The notes under the pieces were generated by a model, which saw only the letters and a list, made by a program, of their open reading frames with translations, did not search any database and was not told the origin of the DNA. A DNA stretch of 64,000 nucleotides from positions 1-64,000 of the forward strand of contig CAZVIN010000114.1 of the NCBI GenBank assembly GCA_964627255.1, in the 5' to 3' direction. The first letter of the stretch is position 1. Every line of letters starts with the position of its first letter. This DNA comes from CALLJL01 sp964627255 (lineage in GTDB: Bacteria; Acidobacteriota; Aminicenantia; Aminicenantales; CALLJL01). A program made the translations under genes and the position numbers. Shown one piece after another: positions 43,399 to 51,885 of this stretch.

Positions 43399-44694
43399 AT
43401 GAAATTCATAGCTGATTTACATATTCATTCTAAGTTTTCCCGGGCAACATCAAAGGAGATGACTTTTGATAACCTGGCCTATTGGGCCAAAGTCAAGGGC
43501 ATTTCCTTAGTCGCTTCTGGAGACTTTACCCACCCTGAATGGTTCTTTCTGACCAAACAGAAACTCGAACCAAGCGGCAACGGGTTCTTCCGCCTCAAGT
43601 CGATTAACCTCCCGCCCAATGGGTTCTTAAAAAATGTCTCGCTTTCCGCTGATGAGGTGCACTTTATTCTTTCCACCGAGATAAGCTTCATTTATTCCAA
43701 ACGGGGCAAGGTCCGTAAGATCCACCTTCTCGTCCTAGCTCCTGACTTGGAATCAGTAGAGAAGCTGAATCAGCGTCTTTCCGGATTAGGTAACCTCAGG
43801 GCTGATGGCCGGCCTATTCTGGGAATAGATGCCAAGCTTTTCGTCAAGATGGTGGCTGAACTCTGTCCTCGCTGTGTGGTTATTCCTTCCCACATCTGGA
43901 CACCCTGGTTTTCCCTTTTTGGCGCTAATTCGGGGTTTGAGGCGATAGAAGAATGTTTTGAGGAGATGACCCCCTTTATCTTTGCCCTTGAGACTGGCCT
44001 TTCTTCAGACCCGCCGATGAACTGGAGGCTTTCGGCCCTTGACCGCTACGCCCTTGTTTCCAACTCCGACGCCCACTCTCCTTCCCGGTTAGGAAGAGAA
44101 GCCAATGTCTTTGATACCGAGTTCAGTTACAATGGATTGGTGGCGGCCCTGAAAAGCCGCGACCCCCGCCGCTTTCTTTACACCATCGAGTTTTTTCCCG
44201 AGGAAGGAAAATACCATTATGACGGACACCGCAAATGTAACGTGGTTCTATCGCCTCGGGAGTCAAGACGGACCAATAATCTTTGCCCCCGCTGCGGGAA
44301 AAAATTGACCATCGGGGTGCTTCATCGGGTGGAGGAGCTAGCCGATCGCGACCTCAATCAGGTACCGCCAGACAAAGTTCCCTTCAAAAACCTCATTCCT
44401 CTTAACGAGGTCATTGCCGAAGCCTTGAATAAGACGCCAGAATGTCAGAGCGTCTGGGAGATTTATTTCCGTTTTATTCATGAATTCGGCAATGAACAAC
44501 GAATCCTGACTGAAGTGCCAATAAGCGAACTGTCCCGGGTTCAACCTGACAAGGTTAGCTTAGGAGTGGAGAGGATGAGAAAAGGCTTAGTCCATATCGA
44601 ACCTGGCCATGACGGCTTCTACGGCCGAATCAGCCTCTTCCCGGCCGAAGCGATAGAAGGAGCGAGCGGCGGAGGACAGCTAAGCCTCTTTTAG
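43399..44694 (+). CDS. Endonuclease Q family protein (PHP domain)
   Basis: A 431-residue enzyme of the EndoQ type, which nicks 5' to deaminated bases and abasic sites in DNA. The PHP metal motif DLHIHS is at 6-11. VASGDFTHPEWF, SLSADEVHFILSTEISFIYS, HIWTPWFSLFGANSGFEAIEECF and SNSDAHSPSRLGREANVF are family motifs. A zinc-binding region (HRKCNVV...NNLCPRCGKKL) lies at about 278-300. The family is best known in archaea. Predicted role: DNA repair of hydrolytic damage. Function in this organism is inferred. Confidence 0.85.
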   Translation: MKFIADLHIHSKFSRATSKEMTFDNLAYWAKVKGISLVASGDFTHPEWFFLTKQKLEPSGNGFFRLKSINLPPNGFLKNVSLSADEVHFILSTEISFIYSKRGKVRKIHLLVLAPDLESVEKLNQRLSGLGNLRADGRPILGIDAKLFVKMVAELCPRCVVIPSHIWTPWFSLFGANSGFEAIEECFEEMTPFIFALETGLSSDPPMNWRLSALDRYALVSNSDAHSPSRLGREANVFDTEFSYNGLVAALKSRDPRRFLYTIEFFPEEGKYHYDGHRKCNVVLSPRESRRTNNLCPRCGKKLTIGVLHRVEELADRDLNQVPPDKVPFKNLIPLNEVIAEALNKTPECQSVWEIYFRFIHEFGNEQRILTEVPISELSRVQPDKVSLGVERMRKGLVHIEPGHDGFYGRISLFPAEAIEGASGGGQLSLF

Positions 44695-44885
44695 CTCTAT
44701 CGCTTGAAACTTCAGGTATAACAAAGACTTGGCTCAAACTGAGTTACGCAGATGTTTATTTTTTCTCTGAATGATTTCATTTCCCTTGTGAAGCTACCAG
44801 GCCCGGCTTCTTCCTCCTAAAATTGCCGCCTCATAGGTCCTGCTCCCAATGACTCTGCATACTATGTTTGAACTTGAATAAGAAC

Positions 44886-45150
44886 TCCCTATCTCTTTCA
44901 CCAAAAGGATGTAATTTATTAGGCTGATATCGGCTATATTTCTTTAAAAGCGAGAAAATATGAGATTTTAAAAGCACCCAAAAGGCCTATCAAAATAAAA
45001 AGAAGATTTATTCTCTTTCTAACCTTTAAAAGAGGACTAAGGCACGGCGGGATAACAACCCCTCTTTTTCCCGCAAGAAGCAGTTTTTTGGCGAAAGAAT
45101 GTTAACTACTCATGATAAAAAAGCGCTAAATCCACCACCATTTTAAAGAG
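44886..45150. repeat. Diverged intergenic repeat, copy B
   Basis: Homologous to 32537-32815. In this copy the ends read ctctttcaccaaaa at about 44892-44905 and, inverted, ttttttggcgaaag at about 45084-45097, an imperfect inverted repeat. This makes a miniature transposon one possible explanation. Copy A keeps the left end but not the right one. Confidence 0.55.
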
Positions 45151-45164
45151 CAATCGAACTCTCC

Positions 45165-45193
45165 TTGACAACCTCTTTCAGCGCTCTTATTAT
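45165..45193 (+). promoter_or_regulatory. Predicted sigma-70 promoter of the DUF151 gene
   Basis: TTGACA (45165-45170), a 17-base spacer and TATTAT (45188-45193). TATAAT also occurs at 45191-45196. The start codon is only about 18 bases after the -10, so the leader is very short. Confidence 0.65.
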
Positions 45194-45211
45194 AATAATA
45201 AGAGAAAAAGG

Positions 45212-45697
45212 ATGGAAATAGAAGTCAGAATAAAAGGTTTGGTTGTTGACCCGATTTCTAAGATGCCGATAGTTGTCTTGGAAGACCCTTTAAGTGAACG
45301 TATCTTACCCATCTGGATTGGAGTTTTTGAAGCCAACGCCATCGCTCTGTCGATTGAAAACATTCCCACTCCTCGGCCGATGACCCACGACTTGATGAAG
45401 AGTATTCTGGACCACCTTGAGGTTTATGTCGAAAAAATCGTCGTTAACGACGTCCGCAATAACACCTTTTATGCCCTTATTCATTGCCGCCAGGGTGAGC
45501 AGCTCTATGTCATTGATTCCCGACCATCCGACGCCATTGCCTTAGCCCTGAGAACTAAATGCCCCATTTTTGTCGAAGAGGAAGTTATTAAAAGAGCTCA
45601 AAGCCTTAAACTCGATGAGAACTTGGAAACGTCAGAAAAGCTGAAGGAATGGCTGGAAAGTTTAAAGCCCGAGGATTTTGGCAAATACAAAATGTAG
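45212..45697 (+). CDS. DUF151/bifunctional-nuclease family protein
   Basis: A 161-residue protein of the bifunctional nuclease (BFN) family. IEVRIKGLVVDPISKMPIVVLEDPLSERILPIWIGVFEANAIALSIENIPTPRPMTHDLM and the later YALIHCR, VIDSRPSDAIALALRTKCPIFVEEEV are the family's conserved blocks; D-S-R-P-S-D-A is diagnostic. The start is preceded by AAAAAGG directly against the ATG. The convergent LptFG gene ends two bases away. Biological role in bacteria is uncertain; members act as nucleases in plants. Confidence 0.88.
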   Translation: MEIEVRIKGLVVDPISKMPIVVLEDPLSERILPIWIGVFEANAIALSIENIPTPRPMTHDLMKSILDHLEVYVEKIVVNDVRNNTFYALIHCRQGEQLYVIDSRPSDAIALALRTKCPIFVEEEVIKRAQSLKLDENLETSEKLKEWLESLKPEDFGKYKM

Positions 45698-45698
45698 T

Positions 45699-48113
45699 TT
45701 AGTTCCGCAGTCGGGAGATAAGGAAAAGTCCTAAGGAGCCAAAAAGAAGCGCTGGTCCCCAGGCCGCTAAAAAAGAAGGTAAAGCTTCAACATAACCCAG
45801 GTTTTTCATAAATCCGATGGCTGTCCAATAAATAATAGCGACAACAATACTCAGGCCTACTCCTACCAAAGCACCCCGCCGACCCATAGTGAAAGCAAAC
45901 GGGACGCCCAAAAGCACCATTATTAGGCTAACCAAGGGAAAAGAAAGTTTGGAATCCAGTTCGACTCTCAGCCTGTGAATCGGAAAACCCATCGCCGCCA
46001 CTTCCTGAATATAATTTTTTAGCTCGCGATAATTCATCCAGGATGGTTCTTTCCATTCCTGAACAAAATAAGAAGCCCTCTCGGCCGAATGTCGGCTCAT
46101 TTCTTTAAACTTAAAAAAGGATGAGGTCCTTTCGGCCTGGAATTCTCGCCGCCAGCCGTTGAGTAAAGTTAAGTCCTCGTCTTTCAATCGGCCTTTTTCA
46201 GCCTGAGTAACCTCCTTAAGCCGCCAGCTTTCCCTGTCAAGCCGGAACAGAGTGAGCTGATTAAAAATCTCGGCAATCGGGTCAAAATAGCTAAAATGAT
46301 AAATAGTCCGGCCATCCTGACTTAGCACCCAGCGACGGTCAAGAACCGAAAAAGTCCGGGGAGGTGAGTCGTTGATGCGATTCCAGAGTTCCTCGGCTTT
46401 TCTATTAGCGAAAGGAGTGACGTATTCCTGAACATAAAATGAGAGGCTGCAGATTAAGATAGCTGGAATAAGTGTGGGGAGGATAATCCGGTAGAGGCTA
46501 ATCCCGGAGGCCTTAACCGCGGTTATTTCGTTTGTCTTTTCCATCAGGCCAAGAGTGAGGAGGGTCGTCGTGAGAGTCGCTAAGGGAAGAATGAAAAGCA
46601 AAAACTCTGGTAGGCGATAAGCCACATATTCCAGAAGCCAAATAAAAGGTTTGTTATGTTCGTAGATATTGTCCAAACGCTCAAAAATCGTGACCAGCAC
46701 TGAAACCAAGAGCAGTGCTAAAAAGACTAAAAGGAAAATAAAAATAAATCGCCGCAATAAATAACGGTCTAAAAGGGCAGGAAAAAAAAGACGTCGTCGT
46801 GATTCAGAGGTTGAAACCGCAGGCGCCACGGCTTCAGCTCGCGGCCGATGTAAAACCCGCCGTTTCGCCGCCAATTTAGTTGTTAAACTTCTCCAACTGA
46901 GACGGAGTTTTTGCTCCTTCGCTTCCTGCCAAAAAAGGAAAACGCTAAGAAGGAAAAAAACCAGGTTGGGACCCCACATCCCCAGACAAGGTGCGAGTCG
47001 GCCCTCGACGGACGCCTTTTCGCCGCCCGTAATGAGGATGTAATAAATCAAAATAATAACCAGGCTCAGAGTAAACCCGCTGGTCCGACCACCCCGGCGG
47101 GTTGAAATTCCTAAGGGAACACCGATAAAAGCAAAGAGAAAGCAAACAAAGGGCAAGGAAAATCTTTTTTGGATCTCGACTTGATGGGAACGCCAGGCTC
47201 TTCTTTGTCTCTCTCTTTCAAGAAGAAGGTTGGCCGCAGCGGAGGAAACTGGAGGAGCTTTCTTTTCTTGAAATGTTTTTATCTCGACCATCGGGGGTGG
47301 GGAAGATATGGCAGCTCGTAACTGTCGAGCGTCCCGCCAAAGCTCAAGAATATTTTTCTCTCTCACCCGTTTTTGACGGCTAAATTCAGGAAAGAGGGCG
47401 GCGACGTCGACTTCCTCTTCATGGCGCTCGAAAGCGGCGACGCTATGTCGCTCAGGCTCTTGCTGGGGAATGACATGAATCTCCCCTGCTTCCAGCTCTA
47501 AGATAGCTCGCTTAATTTCGGGAAAAACATGTAACCGGCCTCTTCGGCTTAGGATGACCTTAAGCTGGTCGGGAGCGGTTTGATACACAAAAACTTTCGA
47601 CCAGCTGTTATCTAAGCCGACATCCTGAATAAAAAGCATGGTGTGGGGGATAGTTTCGTTAAATTCCCGGGGGGTAATTTGAAATTGCACTCGCGAAAGA
47701 ACCGCCTGAGTCAAAAGATTAACCCAGCGGTCGTTGAAATAAGGGGCGATATAAAGAGTCAGGGCTGAAGTCAACAGCCAACTAAAAAAAGCAAACAGAA
47801 GAACCGGCCGGGCCAGACGAGGCAAGCTAATACCGAGAGTCTTCATGGCCAGAATTTCCCAGTCAGAAGAAAGCCGACTCATTGCCGCCAGCCCGCCCGT
47901 AGCCACCGCCATCGGAATAGTAAAGGCCAGGATAGAGGGAATCAGGTCAACCAAGAGTTCACCCGCCACGCCGAACTCCACCCGTCTCGAAATGAGGAGC
48001 TCGGCAAAAAGAAAAACTTGATTCATCAGAAGGACAAAGGAATAAATAAGCAGACCAAGAAGGAAAGGGGGAAATATTTCTTGGAGTACGTAGCGGTCAA
48101 AACGCCGAAACAT
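45699..48113 (-). CDS. LptF-LptG fusion, lipopolysaccharide export permease
   Basis: An 804-residue membrane protein holding both YjgP/YjgQ permease units in one chain. The first unit (about 1-400: FDRYVLQEIFPPFLLGLLIYSFVLL..., LFIQDV, LPFVCFLFAFIGVPLGI) is the LptF half. A Lys/Arg-rich linker (about 400-445) is followed by a second start-like segment LLDRYLLRRFIFIFLLVFLALLLVSV (about 447) and the LptG half through VSLIMVLLGVPFAFTMGRRGALVGVG. Each half has the six-helix layout with a periplasmic jellyroll between. It works with LptB (60114) and LptC to extract LPS. No separate lptF or lptG is visible. Confidence 0.88.
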   Translation of the reverse strand: MFRRFDRYVLQEIFPPFLLGLLIYSFVLLMNQVFLFAELLISRRVEFGVAGELLVDLIPSILAFTIPMAVATGGLAAMSRLSSDWEILAMKTLGISLPRLARPVLLFAFFSWLLTSALTLYIAPYFNDRWVNLLTQAVLSRVQFQITPREFNETIPHTMLFIQDVGLDNSWSKVFVYQTAPDQLKVILSRRGRLHVFPEIKRAILELEAGEIHVIPQQEPERHSVAAFERHEEEVDVAALFPEFSRQKRVREKNILELWRDARQLRAAISSPPPMVEIKTFQEKKAPPVSSAAANLLLERERQRRAWRSHQVEIQKRFSLPFVCFLFAFIGVPLGISTRRGGRTSGFTLSLVIILIYYILITGGEKASVEGRLAPCLGMWGPNLVFFLLSVFLFWQEAKEQKLRLSWRSLTTKLAAKRRVLHRPRAEAVAPAVSTSESRRRLFFPALLDRYLLRRFIFIFLLVFLALLLVSVLVTIFERLDNIYEHNKPFIWLLEYVAYRLPEFLLFILPLATLTTTLLTLGLMEKTNEITAVKASGISLYRIILPTLIPAILICSLSFYVQEYVTPFANRKAEELWNRINDSPPRTFSVLDRRWVLSQDGRTIYHFSYFDPIAEIFNQLTLFRLDRESWRLKEVTQAEKGRLKDEDLTLLNGWRREFQAERTSSFFKFKEMSRHSAERASYFVQEWKEPSWMNYRELKNYIQEVAAMGFPIHRLRVELDSKLSFPLVSLIMVLLGVPFAFTMGRRGALVGVGLSIVVAIIYWTAIGFMKNLGYVEALPSFLAAWGPALLFGSLGLFLISRLRN

Positions 48114-48148
48114 AGACTTCTTCTTTGCTTATATCATAGGAGAGGGTT

Positions 48149-48183
48149 AAAAAAAAACAGCCCCGGCCTTCTGTCCGGGGCTG
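48149..48183 (-). terminator. Rho-independent terminator of groESL
   Basis: On the minus strand AGCCCCGG pairs with CCGGGGCT around an eight-base loop and is followed by a run of nine T. It lies 30 bases after the groEL stop and marks the end of the chaperonin operon. Confidence 0.9.
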
Positions 48184-48210
48184 CTCAGTCTCGGTAAGAA
48201 GTCTTTTCTT

Positions 48211-49827
48211 TTAATACATGTCAGAAGGCGGTGTGGGATACTTAGGGTGTTTTTCCTCTTCCGGGATTTCGGAAACCAGGCCCTCAGTAGTCAGCATTAA
48301 TCCCGCAATGCTGGCCGCATTCTGCAGGGCAATCCGAACCACTTTGGTGGGGTCGATGATTCCTGATTTGATCATATCTTCATACTTTTCAGTCAAGGCA
48401 TTGAAACCCCAATCGGGCTTCATTTCCCTGACCTTTTCGACCACGATCGAACCTTCCCAGCCAGCATTGTTAGCGATCTGCCGCATCGGCTCCTCGAGGG
48501 CACGGCGGACTATTTCCGCGCCTGTCTGCATATCGCCATCAATCTTCAAATTATCCAGCACCTTCTGACAACGAAGCAGGGCGACTCCCCCGCCAGGCAC
48601 AATGCCTTCCTCGACCGCCGCTTTGGTGGCGTGCATGGCGTCCTCAACGCGGGCTTTTTTCTCTTTTAATTCAGTTTCCGTGGCGGCCCCGACTTTAATC
48701 AGAGCGACACCGCCGACCAACTTGGCCAGCCTTTCCTGGAGTTTCTCGCGGTCGTAATCAGAGGTGGTTTCTTCAATCTGGGTTCTAATCTGTTTAATTC
48801 TCGCCTGAATATCAGAGGTCTTTCCTTTGCCTTCCACAATGGTGGTGTTATCTTTATCAATAACCACCTTCTTCGCCTCGCCTAACCAATCCAGAGTTAC
48901 ATTCTCCAGCTTGACCCCGATATCCTCAGTAATAACCCGGCCACCAGTCAGAATGGCGATGTCCTCGAGCATAGCCTTACGGCGGTCACCAAACCCCGGC
49001 GCTTTAACCGCAGCGCTGAGGAGGGTGCCCTTTAGTTTGTTCACTACCAGCGTAGCCAGCGCTTCGCCCTCGACCTCTTCAGCTATGACCAAAAGGGGCC
49101 GGCCCATCTTGGCAACGTTCTCTAATAGGGGGAGAAGCTCTCTCAGGTTGCTGATTTTCTTTTCATGGAGCAGGATCAGCGGGTCTTCCAGGACGCATTC
49201 CATCCGTTCGGGGTCAGTAATGAAATAAGGCGAGAGATAACCCCGGTCAAACTGCATTCCTTCCACTATCTCCAGCGTTGTTTCCAAGCTCTTGGCTTCT
49301 TCCACCGTGATTACGCCATCCTTGCCCACTTTCTCCATGGCTTCGGCAATAATCTTGCCGATGGAATCATCATTATTAGCGGAAATGGCGCCAACTTGGG
49401 CAATCATCTCGCCCGAGACTTCTCGACTCATCTTCTTCAGCTCCTTAACGACCTCTTCTACCGCCCGGTCAATTCCCTTTTTAAGGAGCATGGGGTTAGC
49501 GCCAGCCGTAACGTGCTTTAGACCCTCAGAATAAATGACCTGAGCCAGAACAGTAGCCGTTGTGGTCCCATCGCCGGCCACATCTGAAGTCTTGGAAGCT
49601 ACTTCTTTTACCAACTGAGCGCCCATATTCTCTAAGGGGTCTTTGAGCTCAACCTCTTTGGCTACCGTAACCCCGTCTTTAGTACTGGAGGGAGAGCCAA
49701 ACTTTTTCTCCAGGATAACGTTTTTGCCCCGCGGGCCCAGGGTGGCCTTGACCAAATTGCTCAGAGTATTAACCCCGCGCAAAAGGGCCTGCCTGGCCTC
49801 GTCACCTAAGGTAATTTGTTTCGCCAT
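48211..49827 (-). CDS. groL: Chaperonin GroEL
   Basis: A 538-residue 60-kDa chaperonin. LGPRGKNVILEKKFGSPSSTKDGVTVAKEVEL, VAGDGTTTATVLAQ, AAVKAPGFGDRRKAMLEDIAILTGG and VEEGIVPGGGVALLR are the standard ATPase and apical-domain signatures. The ATG at 49827 has AGGAGG seven bases upstream; a TTG two codons earlier is not preferred. The C-terminus is PKYPTPPSDMY with no GGM repeat tail, which is unusual. groES is 24 bases upstream and a terminator follows. Confidence 0.97.
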   Translation of the reverse strand: MAKQITLGDEARQALLRGVNTLSNLVKATLGPRGKNVILEKKFGSPSSTKDGVTVAKEVELKDPLENMGAQLVKEVASKTSDVAGDGTTTATVLAQVIYSEGLKHVTAGANPMLLKKGIDRAVEEVVKELKKMSREVSGEMIAQVGAISANNDDSIGKIIAEAMEKVGKDGVITVEEAKSLETTLEIVEGMQFDRGYLSPYFITDPERMECVLEDPLILLHEKKISNLRELLPLLENVAKMGRPLLVIAEEVEGEALATLVVNKLKGTLLSAAVKAPGFGDRRKAMLEDIAILTGGRVITEDIGVKLENVTLDWLGEAKKVVIDKDNTTIVEGKGKTSDIQARIKQIRTQIEETTSDYDREKLQERLAKLVGGVALIKVGAATETELKEKKARVEDAMHATKAAVEEGIVPGGGVALLRCQKVLDNLKIDGDMQTGAEIVRRALEEPMRQIANNAGWEGSIVVEKVREMKPDWGFNALTEKYEDMIKSGIIDPTKVVRIALQNAASIAGLMLTTEGLVSEIPEEEKHPKYPTPPSDMY

Positions 49828-49851
49828 CTTCAAACCTCCTTTCTCGCTTTT

Positions 49852-50139
49852 TTATTCAATTTTAGCCAGGATTTCTTCTTCCCGGACAATGACGTGCTCC
49901 ACACCCTCGATATTGACTTCTGTGCCGCTATACTTGCCGATTAAAACCTTATCACCCACCTTGACCTCAAGGGGAATTACCTTGCCATCCTCTGACAGCC
50001 GGCCTTTGCCCACAGCGATGACTTCCGCTTCCTGGGGCTTTTCCTTGGCCGTATCAGGGATGATAATGCCACCTTTTTTTACCTCTTTCTCCTCAATTCT
50101 CTTGAGGAGAACCCGGTCATACAGGGGAACTATCTTCAT
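49852..50139 (-). CDS. groS: Co-chaperonin GroES
   Basis: A 95-residue co-chaperonin lid. KIVPLYDRVLLKRIEEKEVKKGGIIIPDTAKEKPQEAEVIAVGKG holds the mobile loop with GGIIIPD, and VKVGDKVLIGKYSGTEVNIEG the core barrel. The ATG at 50139 follows AAGGAGG. It sits first in the groESL operon behind CIRCE. Length is normal. Confidence 0.97.
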   Translation of the reverse strand: MKIVPLYDRVLLKRIEEKEVKKGGIIIPDTAKEKPQEAEVIAVGKGRLSEDGKVIPLEVKVGDKVLIGKYSGTEVNIEGVEHVIVREEEILAKIE

Positions 50140-50159
50140 ACTGACCTCCTTTTTTGGAT

Positions 50160-50186
50160 TTAGCAGTTTAGCTTTGAGAGTGCTAA
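50160..50186 (-). promoter_or_regulatory. CIRCE operator (HrcA-binding)
   Basis: TTAGCAGTT-N9-GAGTGCTAA at 50160-50186 matches the CIRCE palindrome TTAGCACTC-N9-GAGTGCTAA with two mismatches in one arm and a perfect other arm. It overlaps the start of the groES transcript, the standard HrcA repression site. Confidence 0.85.
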
Positions 50187-50214
50187 TTTTAATCAAGTCC
50201 TGGCTTTTTGTCAA
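50186..50214 (-). promoter_or_regulatory. Sigma-70 promoter of groESL
   Basis: On the minus strand TTGACA (50214-50209) and TAAAAT (50191-50186) are separated by exactly 17 bases. The -10 abuts the CIRCE operator, which fits HrcA-repressed housekeeping-sigma control. Confidence 0.85.
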
Positions 50215-50245
50215 GATTTCTGGAGGGAAAAATCGGGGGAGGGAA

Positions 50246-50455
50246 TTATTTTTTAATTTTTAGCAGCTTGGCCCGGCTGTGGAGAGTATTGCGATGGATA
50301 CCCAGAGCCCGGGCGATCAAGGTCTTGTTCCCTCGGTACTTTTTCATCGCCGTTTCGAGGTAAATTTTTTCGAACTCCCGGAGCGCCTCTTTATAGCGCA
50401 CCTCTTTCTCAACCATTTCTTTGATAACGGTCTCCAATTTTTGATGGATGGTCAT
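50246..50455 (-). CDS. Fis-like helix-turn-helix protein
   Basis: A 69-residue protein ending in a Fis-type helix-turn-helix (YLETAMKKYRGNKTLIARALGIHRNTLHSRAKLLKI, about 32-68). The N-terminal half is a predicted helical dimerisation arm (YKEALREFEKIY). It resembles the DNA-binding C-terminal domain of NtrC-family activators or small Fis proteins. It follows cvpA after three bases, so it is in the purC-PHP-cvpA operon. A regulatory role for nucleoid or sigma-54 genes is possible but unproven. Confidence 0.75.
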   Translation of the reverse strand: MTIHQKLETVIKEMVEKEVRYKEALREFEKIYLETAMKKYRGNKTLIARALGIHRNTLHSRAKLLKIKK

Positions 50456-50458
50456 GCT

Positions 50459-50995
50459 TCAGACTCTCCTTGTTCGAGGCGCCTGTTCACCCTTTAAGTT
50501 CCGGTAAGCCTGCCGGAATTGTTCTTTCAGCTCCTTAGGAACAAGCTGAATCAAAGCCTGGCCTAATTGAAGTGAAGGGAGAGCCAAGAGCGAGTGGTTC
50601 AAGTCTTTTTGACTAACCGGAAAGAGAAGCAACGCTAAGATAAAAACGGCACTGATTAATGCCCCTTTGATGAACCCAAAAAGGCCGCCAAAAATAATAT
50701 CCACAACGCGCAGCGGCCCCTTCATCAGCTTAGAAGCAATCCAGCCCACAATCCAGCCCAGGAAAAGAAAGGCGAAGAAGATTAGGAGAAAGGCAACGAG
50801 ACGTGACCAAGTATCATTGGCCAAAGCTGGGCGCAAGGATGGAGCCAAAGCAACATAATAGCGGGCGGCCAGGATAAACCCAACAATTAGAGCCGCCAAA
50901 GAAACTATCTGGCGAGCCAAACCTTTAATGAACCCTAAGATAGTCGTGATAATTAAAATAATTAAAACTCCCCAGTCCACCCAGTTGAGAATCAT
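50459..50995 (-). CDS. cvpA: CvpA-family membrane protein
   Basis: A 178-residue membrane protein with four hydrophobic segments. WVDWGVLIILIITTILGFIKGLARQIVSLAALIVGFILAARYY and RVVDIIFGGLFGFIKGALISAVFILAL are the CvpA landmarks (G-[FL]-x-[RK]-G and D-R/I-x-x-G). CvpA is linked to colicin V production and envelope homeostasis. It overlaps the PHP gene by four bases. Confidence 0.85.
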   Translation of the reverse strand: MILNWVDWGVLIILIITTILGFIKGLARQIVSLAALIVGFILAARYYVALAPSLRPALANDTWSRLVAFLLIFFAFLFLGWIVGWIASKLMKGPLRVVDIIFGGLFGFIKGALISAVFILALLLFPVSQKDLNHSLLALPSLQLGQALIQLVPKELKEQFRQAYRNLKGEQAPRTRRV

Positions 50996-51885
50996 CTTTT
51001 TTTATTTAACCTTCTTTCTTTTAGGGCCTCGACCATCCAGTAGCCGCCGTTTTGAACCTGGCCGAAGGTGACCTGCGGTTTAATCCGGCCGTGAAAATCA
51101 GAGCCAGCGGTGGGGATTAAATCAAGCTGCTTGGCCACACTCAAGTAATAGGCGGTTTGCTCGTCATCATGGTAAGTAGAAAAAACTTCTAACCCCACCA
51201 GCCCCCGCTCTTTAAGACGGCTCAAATCCTCAAGGGAAGCCTGTTCAAAATCAGCCCCGGGATGAGCCAAAACTGGCGCTGCCGCGAAATCGGCCACCTG
51301 GGGTAAAACATCAAGGATAGAAGCAATTTTTTTGGGAACATAAGCTGGCTTCCCTTCTCGGAAAAAATCTTCATAAAAAATATAGGGCGCCCGCATCAGG
51401 CTCCAAGCCTCAAAATATTTAGTCAACCGAGGGTCTCGTCGAGAGGAATTTTTTCTTAACAAAATCTGAGCGATGACTACCCCCAGAGGCGGGTTTGACA
51501 TCTCGGGTCGGAAAACTTCATCCCAGGTTAGGTCGAACCCGAGCGCTTGTAATCGTTCAACCCGCTCTCGGGCCTCTTCTACCCGGGCTAAATGAACCTG
51601 TCTCGTAAGCTTAAGCAAGGTGTCATTCGTCCAATCCATGAAAGGCAGCAGCAGATGAAATTCACGGCCGTCGAAGAGGGTTGTCAGCTCTAAGCTGGGG
51701 ATGAGTTCAACGCCCTCCTTAGCGGCAATTTCTACGGCCTCCGGATAAGCAGCCACTGTGTCGTGGTCGGCGATGGCAATAGCTTTTAGGCCATGTTTTT
51801 TAGCCAGGCCAATAATCTCGGCGGGGCTTAAATCGCCATCGCTGCTGCGGTTGGAATGAATATGAAGGTCAACTTCTCCGGGCAT
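50992..51885 (-). CDS. PHP-domain phosphoesterase (RNase AM/YciV type)
   Basis: A 297-residue metal-dependent phosphoesterase. VDLHIHSNRSSDGD (D6, H8, H10), IAIADHDTVAAYPEA, IPSLELTTLFDGREFHLL, APVLAHPG and GLVGLEVFSTYHDDEQ, and finally TAGSDFHGRIK give the nine metal ligands of a PHP active site. This arrangement fits the 5'-3' exoribonuclease/phosphatase group. Its start overlaps the purC stop. The substrate is not determinable by sequence alone. Confidence 0.85.
   Translation of the reverse strand: MPGEVDLHIHSNRSSDGDLSPAEIIGLAKKHGLKAIAIADHDTVAAYPEAVEIAAKEGVELIPSLELTTLFDGREFHLLLPFMDWTNDTLLKLTRQVHLARVEEARERVERLQALGFDLTWDEVFRPEMSNPPLGVVIAQILLRKNSSRRDPRLTKYFEAWSLMRAPYIFYEDFFREGKPAYVPKKIASILDVLPQVADFAAAPVLAHPGADFEQASLEDLSRLKERGLVGLEVFSTYHDDEQTAYYLSVAKQLDLIPTAGSDFHGRIKPQVTFGQVQNGGYWMVEALKERRLNKKR

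Larger units (their letters stand above)
44695..45211. other. Intergenic region containing repeat copy B and a promoter
   Basis: 517 bases without a gene. Repeat copy B spans about 44886-45150, aligned with 32537-32815. Downstream is a strong promoter for the DUF151 gene. No tRNA or coding pattern is seen. Confidence 0.5.

Noticed and set aside
49643..50263. 206-codon open frame antisense to groEL/groES
   Set aside because: Low-complexity Ser/Leu product created by the opposite strand of two certain genes and their promoter.
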